Notes under the pieces: model-generated
What the model was told of the DNA's origin: nothing
Databases searched by the model: none
Seen by the model: the letters and a program-made list of their open reading frames with translations, nothing else
Assembly (NCBI GenBank): GCA_023301405.1
Contig: JALZUX010000371.1
Coordinates: 1 to 14,191 of the forward strand
DNA: 14,191 bases
Reading direction: 5' to 3'
DNA from: Granulosicoccaceae bacterium
Lineage (GTDB): Bacteria > Pseudomonadota > Gammaproteobacteria > Granulosicoccales > Granulosicoccaceae
Translations under genes and position numbers: made by a program
In this document: piece after piece, positions 1 to 7,786 of the stretch
Position numbering within the stretch: position 1 is the first letter of the stretch
Layout of the letters: every line of letters starts with the position of its first letter

Positions 1-189
1 GGCGCATGGGATAACGCCAAGAAGTACGTTGAGAAAGGTAACCTGGGTGGCAAAGGGACTGAAACTCATGCGGCGGTAGTGGTTGGTGATACCGTTGGCG
101 ACCCGTTCAAAGATACCTCGGGCCCGGCAATGAATATCCTGATCAACGTGATGGCAATTGTGTCTTTGGTTATCGCCCCGCTGTTGTAA
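1..189 (+). CDS. hppA: Membrane-bound proton-translocating pyrophosphatase, C-terminal fragment
   Basis: This is the last 62 codons plus stop of an H+-translocating inorganic pyrophosphatase, which hydrolyses PPi to pump ions across the inner membrane; the gene begins outside the window. It opens with [13 protein letters not shown] and continues through [19 protein letters not shown]. Both stretches are hallmark C-terminal motifs of the family: Asp/Lys-rich cytoplasmic loops that bind Mg-PPi. It ends in a hydrophobic helix, [17 protein letters not shown], matching the final transmembrane segment. The residues that separate K+-dependent from K+-independent enzymes, and H+ from Na+ pumps, lie upstream and cannot be read here. 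A strong terminator follows, so it is a transcription unit separate from mltB. Confidence 0.95.
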   Translation, partial: GAWDNAKKYVEKGNLGGKGTETHAAVVVGDTVGDPFKDTSGPAMNILINVMAIVSLVIAPLL

Positions 190-230
190 GGTGATGGCGC
201 CAAGTGGCGTCTGTTAGTTGTAGTATGCAG

Positions 231-259
231 CCCGGCTCATGATGAACCGGGTTTTTTTT
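231..259 (+). terminator. Intrinsic terminator of hppA
   Basis: CCCGG (231-235) pairs with CCGGG (247-251), and the hairpin is followed directly by eight T residues (252-259). It lies 41 bases after the hppA stop codon, the normal arrangement for a rho-independent terminator. Confidence 0.9.
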
Positions 260-298
260 GCCCTTGGAAAAGGCGCAGAAATATAGCTTGCATCTTGG

Positions 299-362
299 TT
301 AGTGTTACCAGCCGGACACTAAGCCGCTGAAGAGGTTAAATCGTCATTTGTTACCACGGTAA
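299..362. promoter_or_regulatory. Inverted repeats ahead of mltB, possible regulatory site
   Basis: The space between the hppA terminator and mltB holds a perfect 7-base inverted repeat, TTAGTGT (299-305) and ACACTAA (316-322), with a 10-base loop. A second small one follows: TTACC (351-355) and GGTAA (358-362). The octamer TGTTACCA occurs twice, at 303-310 and 349-356. This is where the promoter of the mltB unit should lie, but I see no convincing -35/-10 pair. These could be operator half-sites or chance. Confidence 0.25.
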
Positions 363-391
363 ATATCGCATTATCAAACTTCTAAAATTAT

Positions 392-1405
392 GTGGAAAAT
401 ACCGTGAAAGACCGCATCAGTCGGCTTGGCCAAAGACTAGTCTCAAGTGCAGTGGTAATGTTTTTTTTATTCGCTGTGGCAGTCGCCCATGCAGATTACA
501 GCGAGCACCCTGAAGTAAAGAAATTCATCAAAGAGATGGTCAGCGAGCACGAAATGGATGCTGCTGAACTGACCGCATTGTTTGCTGGCGCCAGCCGTAA
601 CGAGAGAGCTCTAGAGCTCATTCAACGGCCTGCTGAAAAGCGTTTGGAGTGGAAGGGTTATCGTCCGATCTTTATGACCGACGAACGCATCAATGCCGGT
701 GTAGAGTTTTGGTTGGAAAACGAAAAAACACTGGAAAAAGCCCAGTTACGCTACGGTGTGCCGGCTTCGATGATCGTTGCAATTATCGGTGTTGAAACTT
801 TTTTTGGTCGAATCAGTGGTGGATTTAATGCGCTGTCTGCGTTGTCAACGCTGGCGTTTGAATACCCGCGACGGGCTAAGTTTTTTCGCTCGGAGCTAGA
901 ACATTTTTTGTTATTGGCGACGGAAAATAACCTTGATATTAAAAGCTTGGAAGGCTCCTATGCCGGAGCGTTTGGTATGCCTCAATTTATCTCCAGTAGC
1001 TACCGCCGTTATGCGGTAGATTTTGATGATGATGGCGATACTGACCTTTGGGGAAGCGTGCCTGATGCGATTGGTAGTGTGGCTAATTATTTTTATCGGC
1101 ACGATTGGAAAAACGGCCAGGCAGTGGCTGAATTAGCGGTTTTTGAAAGCTCGGCAAAATCGCTTATTACTGACAGTCCGAAGCCGGTTCATAGCTATCA
1201 AAAGATGAAGGCTGGCGGGATCTATCCAAAACGTAAAGGCAACGGAAAATATACCTTATTAAAGTTACAGGCTGAAGAAGGCGCTGAGTATTGGATTGGG
1301 CATCACAATTTTTATGTGATCACCCGCTACAACCACAGCAATCTCTACGCTATGGCTGTGTACCAGCTCAGCCAGGAAATCCAGTCACGCAAACGTAAGC
1401 GCTAA
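392..1405 (+). CDS. mltB: Periplasmic lytic murein transglycosylase B
   Basis: Cleaves the MurNAc-GlcNAc bond of peptidoglycan, forming 1,6-anhydroMurNAc, in the periplasm. A signal peptide occupies about residues 12-34 (hydrophobic core VVMFFLFAVAVA, predicted cut after AHA-34). There is no lipobox cysteine, so it resembles soluble SltB-type members more than the lipoprotein MltB of E. coli. The catalytic glutamate is E135 in IIGVETFFGR. The family motif SYAGAFGMPQF is at 189-199, followed by an Asp-rich DFDDDGDTDLW segment (210-220). The length of 337 aa is normal. The start is a GTG with no clear Shine-Dalgarno. A second in-frame GTG at 404 has GGA 7 bases upstream and may be the true start (333 aa). 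rlpA follows 36 bases after the stop, and the pair is probably co-transcribed. Confidence 0.93.
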   Translation: MENTVKDRISRLGQRLVSSAVVMFFLFAVAVAHADYSEHPEVKKFIKEMVSEHEMDAAELTALFAGASRNERALELIQRPAEKRLEWKGYRPIFMTDERINAGVEFWLENEKTLEKAQLRYGVPASMIVAIIGVETFFGRISGGFNALSALSTLAFEYPRRAKFFRSELEHFLLLATENNLDIKSLEGSYAGAFGMPQFISSSYRRYAVDFDDDGDTDLWGSVPDAIGSVANYFYRHDWKNGQAVAELAVFESSAKSLITDSPKPVHSYQKMKAGGIYPKRKGNGKYTLLKLQAEEGAEYWIGHHNFYVITRYNHSNLYAMAVYQLSQEIQSRKRKR

Positions 1406-1431
1406 CGCAGGCGCTGTTTGCATACTCCATC

Positions 1432-1437
1432 AGGAGA
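1432..1437 (+). promoter_or_regulatory. Ribosome binding site that fixes the rlpA start
   Basis: AGGAGA lies 4 bases before the ATG at 1442. An in-frame ATG at 1418 has no such site and would put eight extra residues ahead of a good lipoprotein signal, so 1442 is preferred. Confidence 0.8.
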
Positions 1438-1441
1438 GAAT

Positions 1442-2887
1442 ATGAATTACCGAAACGCCGCAGTGGTGTCTGTTGTGGCAAGCTTAATGGCCGGTTGTGC
1501 CTACATCCCTACGGGACACTCCTCGCGCAGCGGCGCAGGCCGTATCGAGGTTGATAGCACTGAAAAACTATTCAGTAACGATCCCGCTCTGCAAGCGAGG
1601 GTTAATGATGCGTCTAATCCTGTGGCGGGATCAACACCGGGACTCAAAGTACGTAAGAGCAAACGCGGTAACATGGATTCTTATGTTGTGCGTGGTCAAC
1701 GCTACTTCACTCTTGATGAAAGTGATGGATATTCAGCAAGGGGATTAGCATCTTGGTATGGCCCTAATTTTCATGGTCGAACCGCGTCGAATGGCGAAGT
1801 GTATGACATGTACCAAATGACAGCGGCTCACAAAACATTGCCGTTGCCAACCTTTGCCCGGGTTACACACATTGATAATGGCAAATCTATTGTTGTTAAG
1901 ATTAATGATCGTGGTCCTTTCTCTGGTGACCGTATAATTGATTTATCTTTTGCGGCAGCGCTTGAGTTAGGCATGGTGAACGACGGAACGGCAATGGTCG
2001 AGATTCAAGCGATTAGTGCTGAAGAGCTGGTTTCTCTGAGTGGCCCGAAAAACACGCTGGGAGTTGATTTTTATTACGACGCTGGGTCGGAAACCAGGAA
2101 TGCGTCTTTGCCTTCATCTGAATTGTTCGTTGATGATGGTGCTCCGTCAGAAGACGCTATAGTCACCGTGGGAGAAGAAAATTCTGATGACGGCCAGAGC
2201 GTTCCATTGGCGGGTGTTGGAGAACTTCAACTGCCAGTGGCTGCGATGCCTGAGTCGTTGCTGCCGCCGTTATCGTCTGTTGCCGGAGTCACGCCAAATG
2301 TTGTAAATTCTGGATCTCAGACCGCTCCGGAAGGCGTAATGGTTGCGGTACCCAAAAGCGTAAAGCCTGAATACCTAGAGGTAGTGGTGCCGGGGCGTCA
2401 GCGACCAGCTGATACGCAAGTCGCGGCTTTAAGTAACGTCGCAGATTCCGATATTTTTCTCGCTGATAGGATAGAGCCTGCGAAATTGCCACAATTGCCG
2501 TTGCCGACAGGGTTGGAAGCTGTTCCACAACGACCGGTACCAGCTTCGCTACTTGATACCGCGGCGGTTTCTCCTCTCTCAGTGGCTGCTGTACCTGCTA
2601 TTGTAGCGCCTCAAAAGGGAGCGTTTGAGAAGACAGACCCCGTATCATCGATTCGATATTACATTCAAGCAGGCGTTTATGCGGATGTTCTGGATGCTGA
2701 AAGAATTGCGGTTGATATCGTTCTGGAAATTCCTGAAGAGGAGGTGCATGTGAAACCGCTGAAGGATTCTCATTTGTATCGTGTCACAGTGGGGCCAATA
2801 GTGAAAAGTGAGCATGCTAAATCGGTAGCGGCAAAACTCGCTGAGACAGGGCTTGAAAATTACACCGTTAAAGTTAACGAAATCTAA
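1442..2887 (+). CDS. rlpA: RlpA, septal lytic transglycosylase lipoprotein with SPOR domain
   Basis: A 481 aa lipoprotein that, in Pseudomonas, cleaves glycan strands lacking peptide stems and helps daughter-cell separation. The lipoprotein signal ends at LMAGC (Cys19). The double-psi beta-barrel domain spans about residues 98-190, from GLASWYGPNFHG to the segment around VEIQ. The three residues known as functionally important in Pseudomonas RlpA are visible as E119 (NGEVYD), H130 (TAAHK) and D156 (INDRGPF), which makes activity likely. The C-terminal SPOR domain (about 404-481, starting IRYYIQAGVY) binds denuded septal peptidoglycan. Between the two domains lies a Pro/Val/Ala-rich linker of roughly 200 residues, so the protein is longer than the 340-360 aa I recall for E. 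coli and Pseudomonas. It sits between mltB and dacA, as in Pseudomonas. Confidence 0.94.
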   Translation: MNYRNAAVVSVVASLMAGCAYIPTGHSSRSGAGRIEVDSTEKLFSNDPALQARVNDASNPVAGSTPGLKVRKSKRGNMDSYVVRGQRYFTLDESDGYSARGLASWYGPNFHGRTASNGEVYDMYQMTAAHKTLPLPTFARVTHIDNGKSIVVKINDRGPFSGDRIIDLSFAAALELGMVNDGTAMVEIQAISAEELVSLSGPKNTLGVDFYYDAGSETRNASLPSSELFVDDGAPSEDAIVTVGEENSDDGQSVPLAGVGELQLPVAAMPESLLPPLSSVAGVTPNVVNSGSQTAPEGVMVAVPKSVKPEYLEVVVPGRQRPADTQVAALSNVADSDIFLADRIEPAKLPQLPLPTGLEAVPQRPVPASLLDTAAVSPLSVAAVPAIVAPQKGAFEKTDPVSSIRYYIQAGVYADVLDAERIAVDIVLEIPEEEVHVKPLKDSHLYRVTVGPIVKSEHAKSVAAKLAETGLENYTVKVNEI

Positions 2888-2899
2888 AACGTAGATGAC

Positions 2900-2935
2900 A
2901 TCGGCTTGCGCCCTTGGGTTCAGGCCGATTTTTTT
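2900..2935 (+). terminator. Terminator-like hairpin between rlpA and dacA
   Basis: A 9-base-pair stem (2900-2908 with 2921-2929, one G-T pair) with a 12-base loop is followed by TTTTTT and then ATTTT. By shape it is a good intrinsic terminator for the mltB-rlpA transcript. It ends only about 20 bases before the dacA start and 11 bases before its ribosome binding site, so it may be leaky or act as an attenuator for dacA. Confidence 0.8.
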
Positions 2936-2955
2936 ATTTTGCTATCAGGACACCC

Positions 2956-4107
2956 GTGATTCGCACTTTTACTTTATTAATATCTTTTCTAGCGCTTGTA
3001 TTGTCGAATTCGATTATGGCGCAGCAGGTCGCACCGCTGCCTATTCCTGCGCCTCCGGGGTTGGCTGCGAAAAGTTATTTATTGGTGGATTTTCATACAG
3101 GTAAGGTCATTGCGGAGAAAAATGCTGACCTACGTTTGGAGCCTGCCAGTCTGACCAAGATGATGACCGCGTACATTGTGTCTTTTCAGTTGACTCATAG
3201 CGATTTACGTCCTGAAGATCTGGTGCCAGTTAGTGCTAGAGCGCATAAAGCTATTGGCTCGCGAACTTTCCTTGAGCCCGGGTCGCAAGTGACCGTACGA
3301 GATTTAATGTACGGGCTGGTGGTGCAGTCTGGTAATGATGCAAGCATAGCGTTGGCAGAACACGTTGGCGGTAGCGAGGAAGGCTTCGTCACCATGATGA
3401 ATGAAATGGCCAAAAGATTAGGCATGAAAAATACTAACTTCGTCAATTCAACTGGGCTGCCCTCGAAGAATCATTATTCAACGGCCAATGATATGGCTTT
3501 GCTGGCGGCGGCTGTCATACGTGATCATCCATCACATTACCGGCTCTATTCAGTTAAAGAGTTTGAATACAACGGTATTAAGCAAAAGAACCGAAACAGC
3601 TTGTTGTTACACGACCCTACAGTTGATGGTATTAAAACCGGTCACACCGAAGCCGCAGGATATTGCCTGGTGGCATCAGCACAACGGGGTGATATGCGTT
3701 TGATCAGTGTGTTGATGGGAGCGCGCAATGAGCAGCAGCGCGGTACTGAAAGTTTGCGTGCGTTGAATTACGGGTTTCGATTTTTTGAAACAGTGAAGAT
3801 CACTGAAGCCAATAAGAAGCTTGGTGATGCTCAAGTGTGGGGTGGCAGTACTGATGATGTCGCAATGGCGGTTTCCTCAGAGCATTACCTCACTCTGCAA
3901 TCCGGTCAACAAAAAGCATTGGTGCGTGAGTTTAAGCTGAATTCTGATCTAGTCGCACCGATAGAAGCTGGACAACAATTAGGGGTGGTTAATTTTCGAC
4001 TTAACGACAAAGTCGTGGCGGAGTTACCCGTGGTGGCCCTTAACCCGGTTGACGAGGGGGGCTTTTTCACCCGCACCGCTGACTCATTCAAGCGAATGAT
4101 GAAGTAG
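2956..4107 (+). CDS. dacA: D-alanyl-D-alanine carboxypeptidase (PBP5/6 type)
   Basis: A 383 aa low-molecular-mass penicillin-binding protein that removes the terminal D-Ala from peptidoglycan pentapeptides in the periplasm. The start is GTG 2956, with AGGA at 2947-2950, five bases away. A longer reading from TTG 2914 would run through the terminator hairpin and spoil the signal peptide. The signal peptide is about residues 1-22 (MIRTFTLLISFLALVLSNSIMA). All three active-site motifs are present: SxxK at Ser65-Lys68 (SLTK), SGN at 125-127, and KTG at 227-229. A C-terminal beta-domain is followed by a basic amphipathic tail (FFTRTADSFKRMMK) that should anchor the enzyme to the membrane face, as in PBP5. 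ybeD follows after 6 bases. Confidence 0.95.
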   Translation: MIRTFTLLISFLALVLSNSIMAQQVAPLPIPAPPGLAAKSYLLVDFHTGKVIAEKNADLRLEPASLTKMMTAYIVSFQLTHSDLRPEDLVPVSARAHKAIGSRTFLEPGSQVTVRDLMYGLVVQSGNDASIALAEHVGGSEEGFVTMMNEMAKRLGMKNTNFVNSTGLPSKNHYSTANDMALLAAAVIRDHPSHYRLYSVKEFEYNGIKQKNRNSLLLHDPTVDGIKTGHTEAAGYCLVASAQRGDMRLISVLMGARNEQQRGTESLRALNYGFRFFETVKITEANKKLGDAQVWGGSTDDVAMAVSSEHYLTLQSGQQKALVREFKLNSDLVAPIEAGQQLGVVNFRLNDKVVAELPVVALNPVDEGGFFTRTADSFKRMMK

Positions 4108-4113
4108 TTTCCA

Positions 4114-4383
4114 GTGGAAGATCAAGACCGTCCCATACAGAATTTCCCTGATACCTATTCTATCAAAGCGGTAGGCAAGGACACGGGCGATTTCGAACAG
4201 TTTGCGTTAAGTATTGTTCGCGCTATTGTCGAGCATACCGACTCTATTACTCACTACAGTCGGGCTAGCCGAACCGGTGCCTACTTGTCGGTGACAATCT
4301 CGTTTACGGCACGTGATCAGATTGAACTTGATCGGGTGTTCTCTGAGGTTAGTGAGCACGAGCGGGTTGTGTGGGTGCTTTAA
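4114..4383 (+). CDS. ybeD: YbeD-like DUF493 protein
   Basis: An 89 aa cytoplasmic protein of the YbeD (DUF493) family, close to the usual length of about 87-90 residues. Recognisable features are the segment FPDTYSIKAVGKD, the central ThisSerile-type helix ending VEHTDSI, and the C-terminal end VVWVL. The fold is a small ferredoxin-like alpha/beta domain similar to regulatory ACT-type domains; its biochemical role is not established. It is almost always found between dacA and lipB in gammaproteobacteria, as here. The start is GTG 4114, six bases after the dacA stop, with no strong Shine-Dalgarno, which suggests translational coupling to dacA. Confidence 0.9.
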   Translation: MEDQDRPIQNFPDTYSIKAVGKDTGDFEQFALSIVRAIVEHTDSITHYSRASRTGAYLSVTISFTARDQIELDRVFSEVSEHERVVWVL

Positions 4384-4483
4384 CGTAGCGAACCCGACTA
4401 TAGCATCAGCGCTGTGTTGGTCGTTTGTGCCCGGTCAGGTTCTTTGCTCTTGACTTCCTGATCTTAGGTTCCATGCTGTAGCT

Positions 4484-5122
4484 ATGCCTAAATCATTATT
4501 CATTCGTTCGCTGGGATTGCAGCCCTATCCATCTGTTCTTGAGCGAATGCACCAGTTCACTGACAGTCGCACTGCCGATACACCTGACGAATTGTGGTTG
4601 TTACAGCATCAGCCTGTCTATACTTTAGGCCAGGCTGGTGATAAATCACATATACTGGATGCTGGCGAAATTACTGTCATACAGTCTGATCGCGGTGGGC
4701 AAGTCACTTACCACGGTCCCGGACAGCTGATTGTTTACGTGCTGGTAGACTTGCGCAGGCTCAACATTGGGGTGCGCAGTTTGGTCTCAATAATAGAGAA
4801 TGCTGTCATTGCCTTGCTGGAAAGCTATGGCATCACCTCGGCCAGTCGACGGGAAGCACCCGGGGTTTATGTTGGTGACGACAAAATAGCGGCGCTAGGG
4901 CTGCGCGTCAGGCGCGGTTGTAGTTTTCACGGGCTGTCGCTTAATGTTGGTATGGATCTGGAACCGTTTAGTCGAATTAATCCCTGTGGCTTTAGTGGCT
5001 TGGGTGTGACACAGATGGTTGATCAACTGACTGGGAAGAAAGCGAGCGCGTCCATCGATCAAGTCGGTGATGCGTTGACTCAGATTTTAACGGATAAATT
5101 GCGGCCTGTTTGCAGCAAATAA
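4484..5122 (+). CDS. lipB: Octanoyl-[ACP]:protein N-octanoyltransferase LipB
   Basis: Transfers the octanoyl group from acyl carrier protein to the lipoyl-domain lysines of 2-oxoacid dehydrogenases and the glycine cleavage H protein; this is the first step of lipoate synthesis. The signature [12 protein letters not shown] lies at residues 70-81. The catalytic pair is Lys134 (GDDKIAALG) and Cys168 (INPCGFSG), one residue off the E. coli positions K135 and C169. At 212 aa the length is normal. About 100 bases separate it from ybeD, and no Shine-Dalgarno is evident before ATG 4484. lipA follows after 10 bases, so the two are very likely one transcript. Confidence 0.96.
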   Translation: MPKSLFIRSLGLQPYPSVLERMHQFTDSRTADTPDELWLLQHQPVYTLGQAGDKSHILDAGEITVIQSDRGGQVTYHGPGQLIVYVLVDLRRLNIGVRSLVSIIENAVIALLESYGITSASRREAPGVYVGDDKIAALGLRVRRGCSFHGLSLNVGMDLEPFSRINPCGFSGLGVTQMVDQLTGKKASASIDQVGDALTQILTDKLRPVCSK

Positions 5123-5132
5123 AGGTTCTATT

Positions 5133-6161
5133 TTGAACGATAAAAGTACCGCAAAAGAAAAGATCGCCAGTATTCCTGTGGTGTCATCCGGTCAGAAATA
5201 TCAAACGGATGTGGGCTTTAGCGCCATAAAGGACGGGGTGAAAACATCGTCGAGAGCGGCGCCTGCTGTTGGCGATGGGGCTGATGTATTGCGCAAGCCT
5301 TCGTGGCTGCGCGCTAAGGTGCCTGGCGGTGGTAAGTACAATGCCGTTCGTGACAACGTGCGTGAGCATCGACTAGCTACAGTTTGCGAAGAGTCTAAAT
5401 GCCCGAATATTGGTGAGTGCTGGACGGCAGGCACCGCTACTATTATGGTGATGGGGGCAGTTTGTACCCGGGCTTGTCGATTCTGTTCTGTTGATACTGG
5501 TAATCCCAACGGGTGGCTTGATGTTGAAGAGCCGGCTAATACCGCACGATCAGTTGAGCTAATGGATCTCAAATATGTGGTGATTACGTCAGTTGACCGT
5601 GATGACCTTGAAGATGGTGGCGCTGGACACTACGCGGCTTGTGTTGCGGCGATAAAGAAATTGCGACCGCAAACCGGGGTAGAGGCTCTGACTCCGGATT
5701 TTGACGGGCGAACAGAGTTGGTCGAGCAGGTGGTCGATTCCGGGCTGGAAGTGTTCGCACAAAACGTAGAAACCGTTCGTCGCCTGACGCACCCTGTGCG
5801 GGATCCACGAGCAGGGTATGAGCAGACAATAAACGTTTTGCAGCATGCAAAGGCGCATCGGCCTGATGTACTGACTAAGACCAGTTTGATGCTCGGCTTG
5901 GGTGAAACCGAAGAAGAGATACTTCAAACGATGGATGATCTGCGAGCCGCTAACGTAGATATTCTGACCATGGGGCAGTACTTGCGTCCCACCAAAAATC
6001 ATTTGGCGATAGAGCGCTATGTTTCCCCGGAGGAATTTGATAAGTACCGTCAATGGGGCTTGGAACGCGGGTTTCTTGAGGTTGTATCCGGACCAATGGT
6101 GCGGTCAAGTTATAGAGCAGAGCGTGTTCTGGAACTGAATAACGTTGGTCTTAAGGCCTGA
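5133..6161 (+). CDS. lipA: Lipoyl synthase, radical SAM enzyme
   Basis: Inserts two sulfur atoms into protein-bound octanoyl groups to make lipoyl groups. The auxiliary [4Fe-4S] cluster, which is sacrificed as sulfur donor, is bound by Cys85, Cys90 and Cys96 ([12 protein letters not shown]). The radical-SAM cluster is bound by Cys111, Cys115 and Cys118 (CTRACRFC). The serine ligand is in the C-terminal RSSYRAE motif (Ser325 by offset). All positions are shifted by exactly 17 from E. coli LipA, because of a longer N-terminal tail: about 53 residues precede the conserved RKPSWLR. The start codon is TTG at 5133, supported by AAAGG at 5121-5125. A rare start could lower expression relative to lipB. 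At 342 aa it is full length. Confidence 0.96.
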   Translation: MNDKSTAKEKIASIPVVSSGQKYQTDVGFSAIKDGVKTSSRAAPAVGDGADVLRKPSWLRAKVPGGGKYNAVRDNVREHRLATVCEESKCPNIGECWTAGTATIMVMGAVCTRACRFCSVDTGNPNGWLDVEEPANTARSVELMDLKYVVITSVDRDDLEDGGAGHYAACVAAIKKLRPQTGVEALTPDFDGRTELVEQVVDSGLEVFAQNVETVRRLTHPVRDPRAGYEQTINVLQHAKAHRPDVLTKTSLMLGLGETEEEILQTMDDLRAANVDILTMGQYLRPTKNHLAIERYVSPEEFDKYRQWGLERGFLEVVSGPMVRSSYRAERVLELNNVGLKA

Positions 6162-6253
6162 TTACCGATTTGTTGTACGCTGCGACTGATTGCGCTTCTG
6201 GAGGCGCTGTCTGTGTGCCTGTGAAGTCGGGTTGCTTCTGTTATTTACGTAGA

Positions 6254-6277
6254 ATTAAGCCTCATTAATGACTTAAT
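6254..6277. promoter_or_regulatory. Near-palindrome upstream of the aminotransferase/pot block
   Basis: ATTAAG (6254-6259) and CTTAAT (6272-6277) flank a perfect 10-base palindrome, TCATTAATGA (6262-6271). Only the two bases CC at 6260-6261 break full two-fold symmetry. It sits in the 177-base gap between lipA and the aminotransferase, about 60-85 bases before the start, a plausible operator position. I see no clear -35/-10 pair. The same gap has a GC-rich hairpin (6192-6207) with no T-run, so no convincing lipA terminator. Confidence 0.35.
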
Positions 6278-6338
6278 CCGCGAGTAGCCGCTTTCAGATA
6301 GGCATCTAGCAGTCAAGCGCGTAGTATTCATAGGGTGT

Positions 6339-7745
6339 ATGGTGCCTATGAGGAAGAGCGTGGATAACCTACTAGTCAACGATAGAACTGAAGAAATTTT
6401 AAAACAGGATGAGCATCTTGTTCATTCGTTTTCAGATTTGCACTCACTGCAAGCAGCCGGTGCACGCACTGTAATCTCGCAGGCTGAGGGCGCTTATGTT
6501 TTCAACGAGCAGGGTGAGCGTTACCTTGATGGCATGGCCGGGCTCTGGTGCGTGAATGTGGGCCATGGCCGACGCGAGATCAGTAGCGCTGTTGCCGAAC
6601 AACTGAATACGCTTGACTATTTCTCTACCTTTTATAATCTGACCCACCCAAGTGCGGCTCAACTCGCCGAGAAAATAGCAACAATGGCTCCCGGATCGTT
6701 GAATCGGGTGTACTTTGGAAATTCAGGGTCAGTTGCAAACGATACCGCCGTCAGAGTGCTACACCACTACTTCAATCGGTTAGGTCATCCGCGCAAGAAA
6801 AAAATTCTGTCACGTATCGGGGCGTATCACGGCTCTACTCACCTTGCGATAGCTATGACAACACCCGCCTATAGAGAAGGTTGGGATTCGGCAGAAGAGC
6901 TGGTGCATTTTTTATCGTCGCCGTGTCCGTATTATCGTCCCGATAATATGTCTGAGCCTGAATTCGCAGATTTCCTGATTGATGAAATGGTGCGAGACAT
7001 CGAAAAAATCGGTGCCGACAGAATAGCCTGCTTCATAGCAGAGCCCATTATGGGCGCTGGCGGAGTGTTAGTACCACCGCAGGGTTATCATCAGCACGCC
7101 GCCGCCGTCTGTGCCGAGTATGAAATTAAAACCATATCAGATGAAGTTGTTACAGCGTTCGGCAGGCTAGGGCATATGTTTGCTTCTAACGACGTTTTCG
7201 GTATTCAGCCAGATGTCATTTGTACGGCTAAGGGCTTGTCGTCAGGTTATCAACCGATTTCAGCAACCATTTTCAGCGATGAAATTTATGAAGTAATTGC
7301 GGGCAGTGGTGATCGCTTTTTACACGGCATGACTTACTCGGGGCACCCGGCCTGCTGCGCCGCAGCGCTTGCTAATATTGCCATTATTGAAAACGACAAG
7401 ATTTGCGAGCATGTACTTGAGGTTGGGCCACGCTTTGAGGCATCGTTGAAGTCACTGAGTGATTTACCCATTGTTGGTGATGTGCGTGGTAGTCACTTTA
7501 TGATTGGTATTGAGTTTGTACAAAATAAAGATACACGGCGGCCGTTCGACGATGAAATCGCCATCGGTATGCGTGTATCGCAAAAGGCACAGGATCGCGG
7601 GCTTATTGTGCGACCGCTGGGCGCTATGATTGTATTGTCTCCACCATTGATTCTTACCGTGACGCAGATCGATGAAATTGCCGGTATTCTACGTGAGAGT
7701 ATTGTCAGTGTGCTTGATGACCTCGCCAAGGCAAAGTTGCTTTGA
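6339..7745 (+). CDS. Class III PLP aminotransferase, SpuC-like (probable putrescine/diamine:pyruvate)
   Basis: A fold-type I pyridoxal-phosphate enzyme of the omega-aminotransferase class, 468 aa, a normal length. The cofactor lysine is Lys298 in CTAKGLSSGYQP. Asp268, in TISDEVVTAFGRLG, pairs with the pyridine nitrogen. GAYHGSTHLA (161-170) supplies the Tyr-His of the PLP pocket. The segment normally SGSEAND reads SGSVAND (129-135), a Glu-to-Val change at a usually conserved site. Similarity to SpuC-type putrescine-pyruvate aminotransferases, plus the polyamine importer immediately downstream, suggests it deaminates an imported di- or polyamine. Other class III substrates (beta-alanine, taurine, GABA) cannot be excluded. 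The start is ATG 6339 with AGGG at 6332-6335; the ATG at 6348 is possible. Confidence 0.85.
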   Translation: MVPMRKSVDNLLVNDRTEEILKQDEHLVHSFSDLHSLQAAGARTVISQAEGAYVFNEQGERYLDGMAGLWCVNVGHGRREISSAVAEQLNTLDYFSTFYNLTHPSAAQLAEKIATMAPGSLNRVYFGNSGSVANDTAVRVLHHYFNRLGHPRKKKILSRIGAYHGSTHLAIAMTTPAYREGWDSAEELVHFLSSPCPYYRPDNMSEPEFADFLIDEMVRDIEKIGADRIACFIAEPIMGAGGVLVPPQGYHQHAAAVCAEYEIKTISDEVVTAFGRLGHMFASNDVFGIQPDVICTAKGLSSGYQPISATIFSDEIYEVIAGSGDRFLHGMTYSGHPACCAAALANIAIIENDKICEHVLEVGPRFEASLKSLSDLPIVGDVRGSHFMIGIEFVQNKDTRRPFDDEIAIGMRVSQKAQDRGLIVRPLGAMIVLSPPLILTVTQIDEIAGILRESIVSVLDDLAKAKLL

Positions 7746-7786
7746 TGTCATCGCTTTTCGTTTCACACTACTAGAACTCATAATAA

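Noticed and set aside
2914..2955. Longer dacA reading from TTG 2914
   Set aside because: It would start in the loop of the terminator hairpin, lacks a ribosome binding site and adds residues ahead of a proper signal peptide.
4450..4484. TTGACT (4450-4455) with CATGCT (4472-4477) as a promoter giving a leaderless lipB mRNA
   Set aside because: The -10 match is only three of six, so evidence is too thin, although the lack of a Shine-Dalgarno before lipB is real.
5201..6053. Long open frames on the minus strand opposite lipA (5201-5572, 5584-5850, 5589-6053)
   Set aside because: They lie fully inside lipA, whose catalytic motifs are intact, show no recognisable family, and lack ribosome binding sites.
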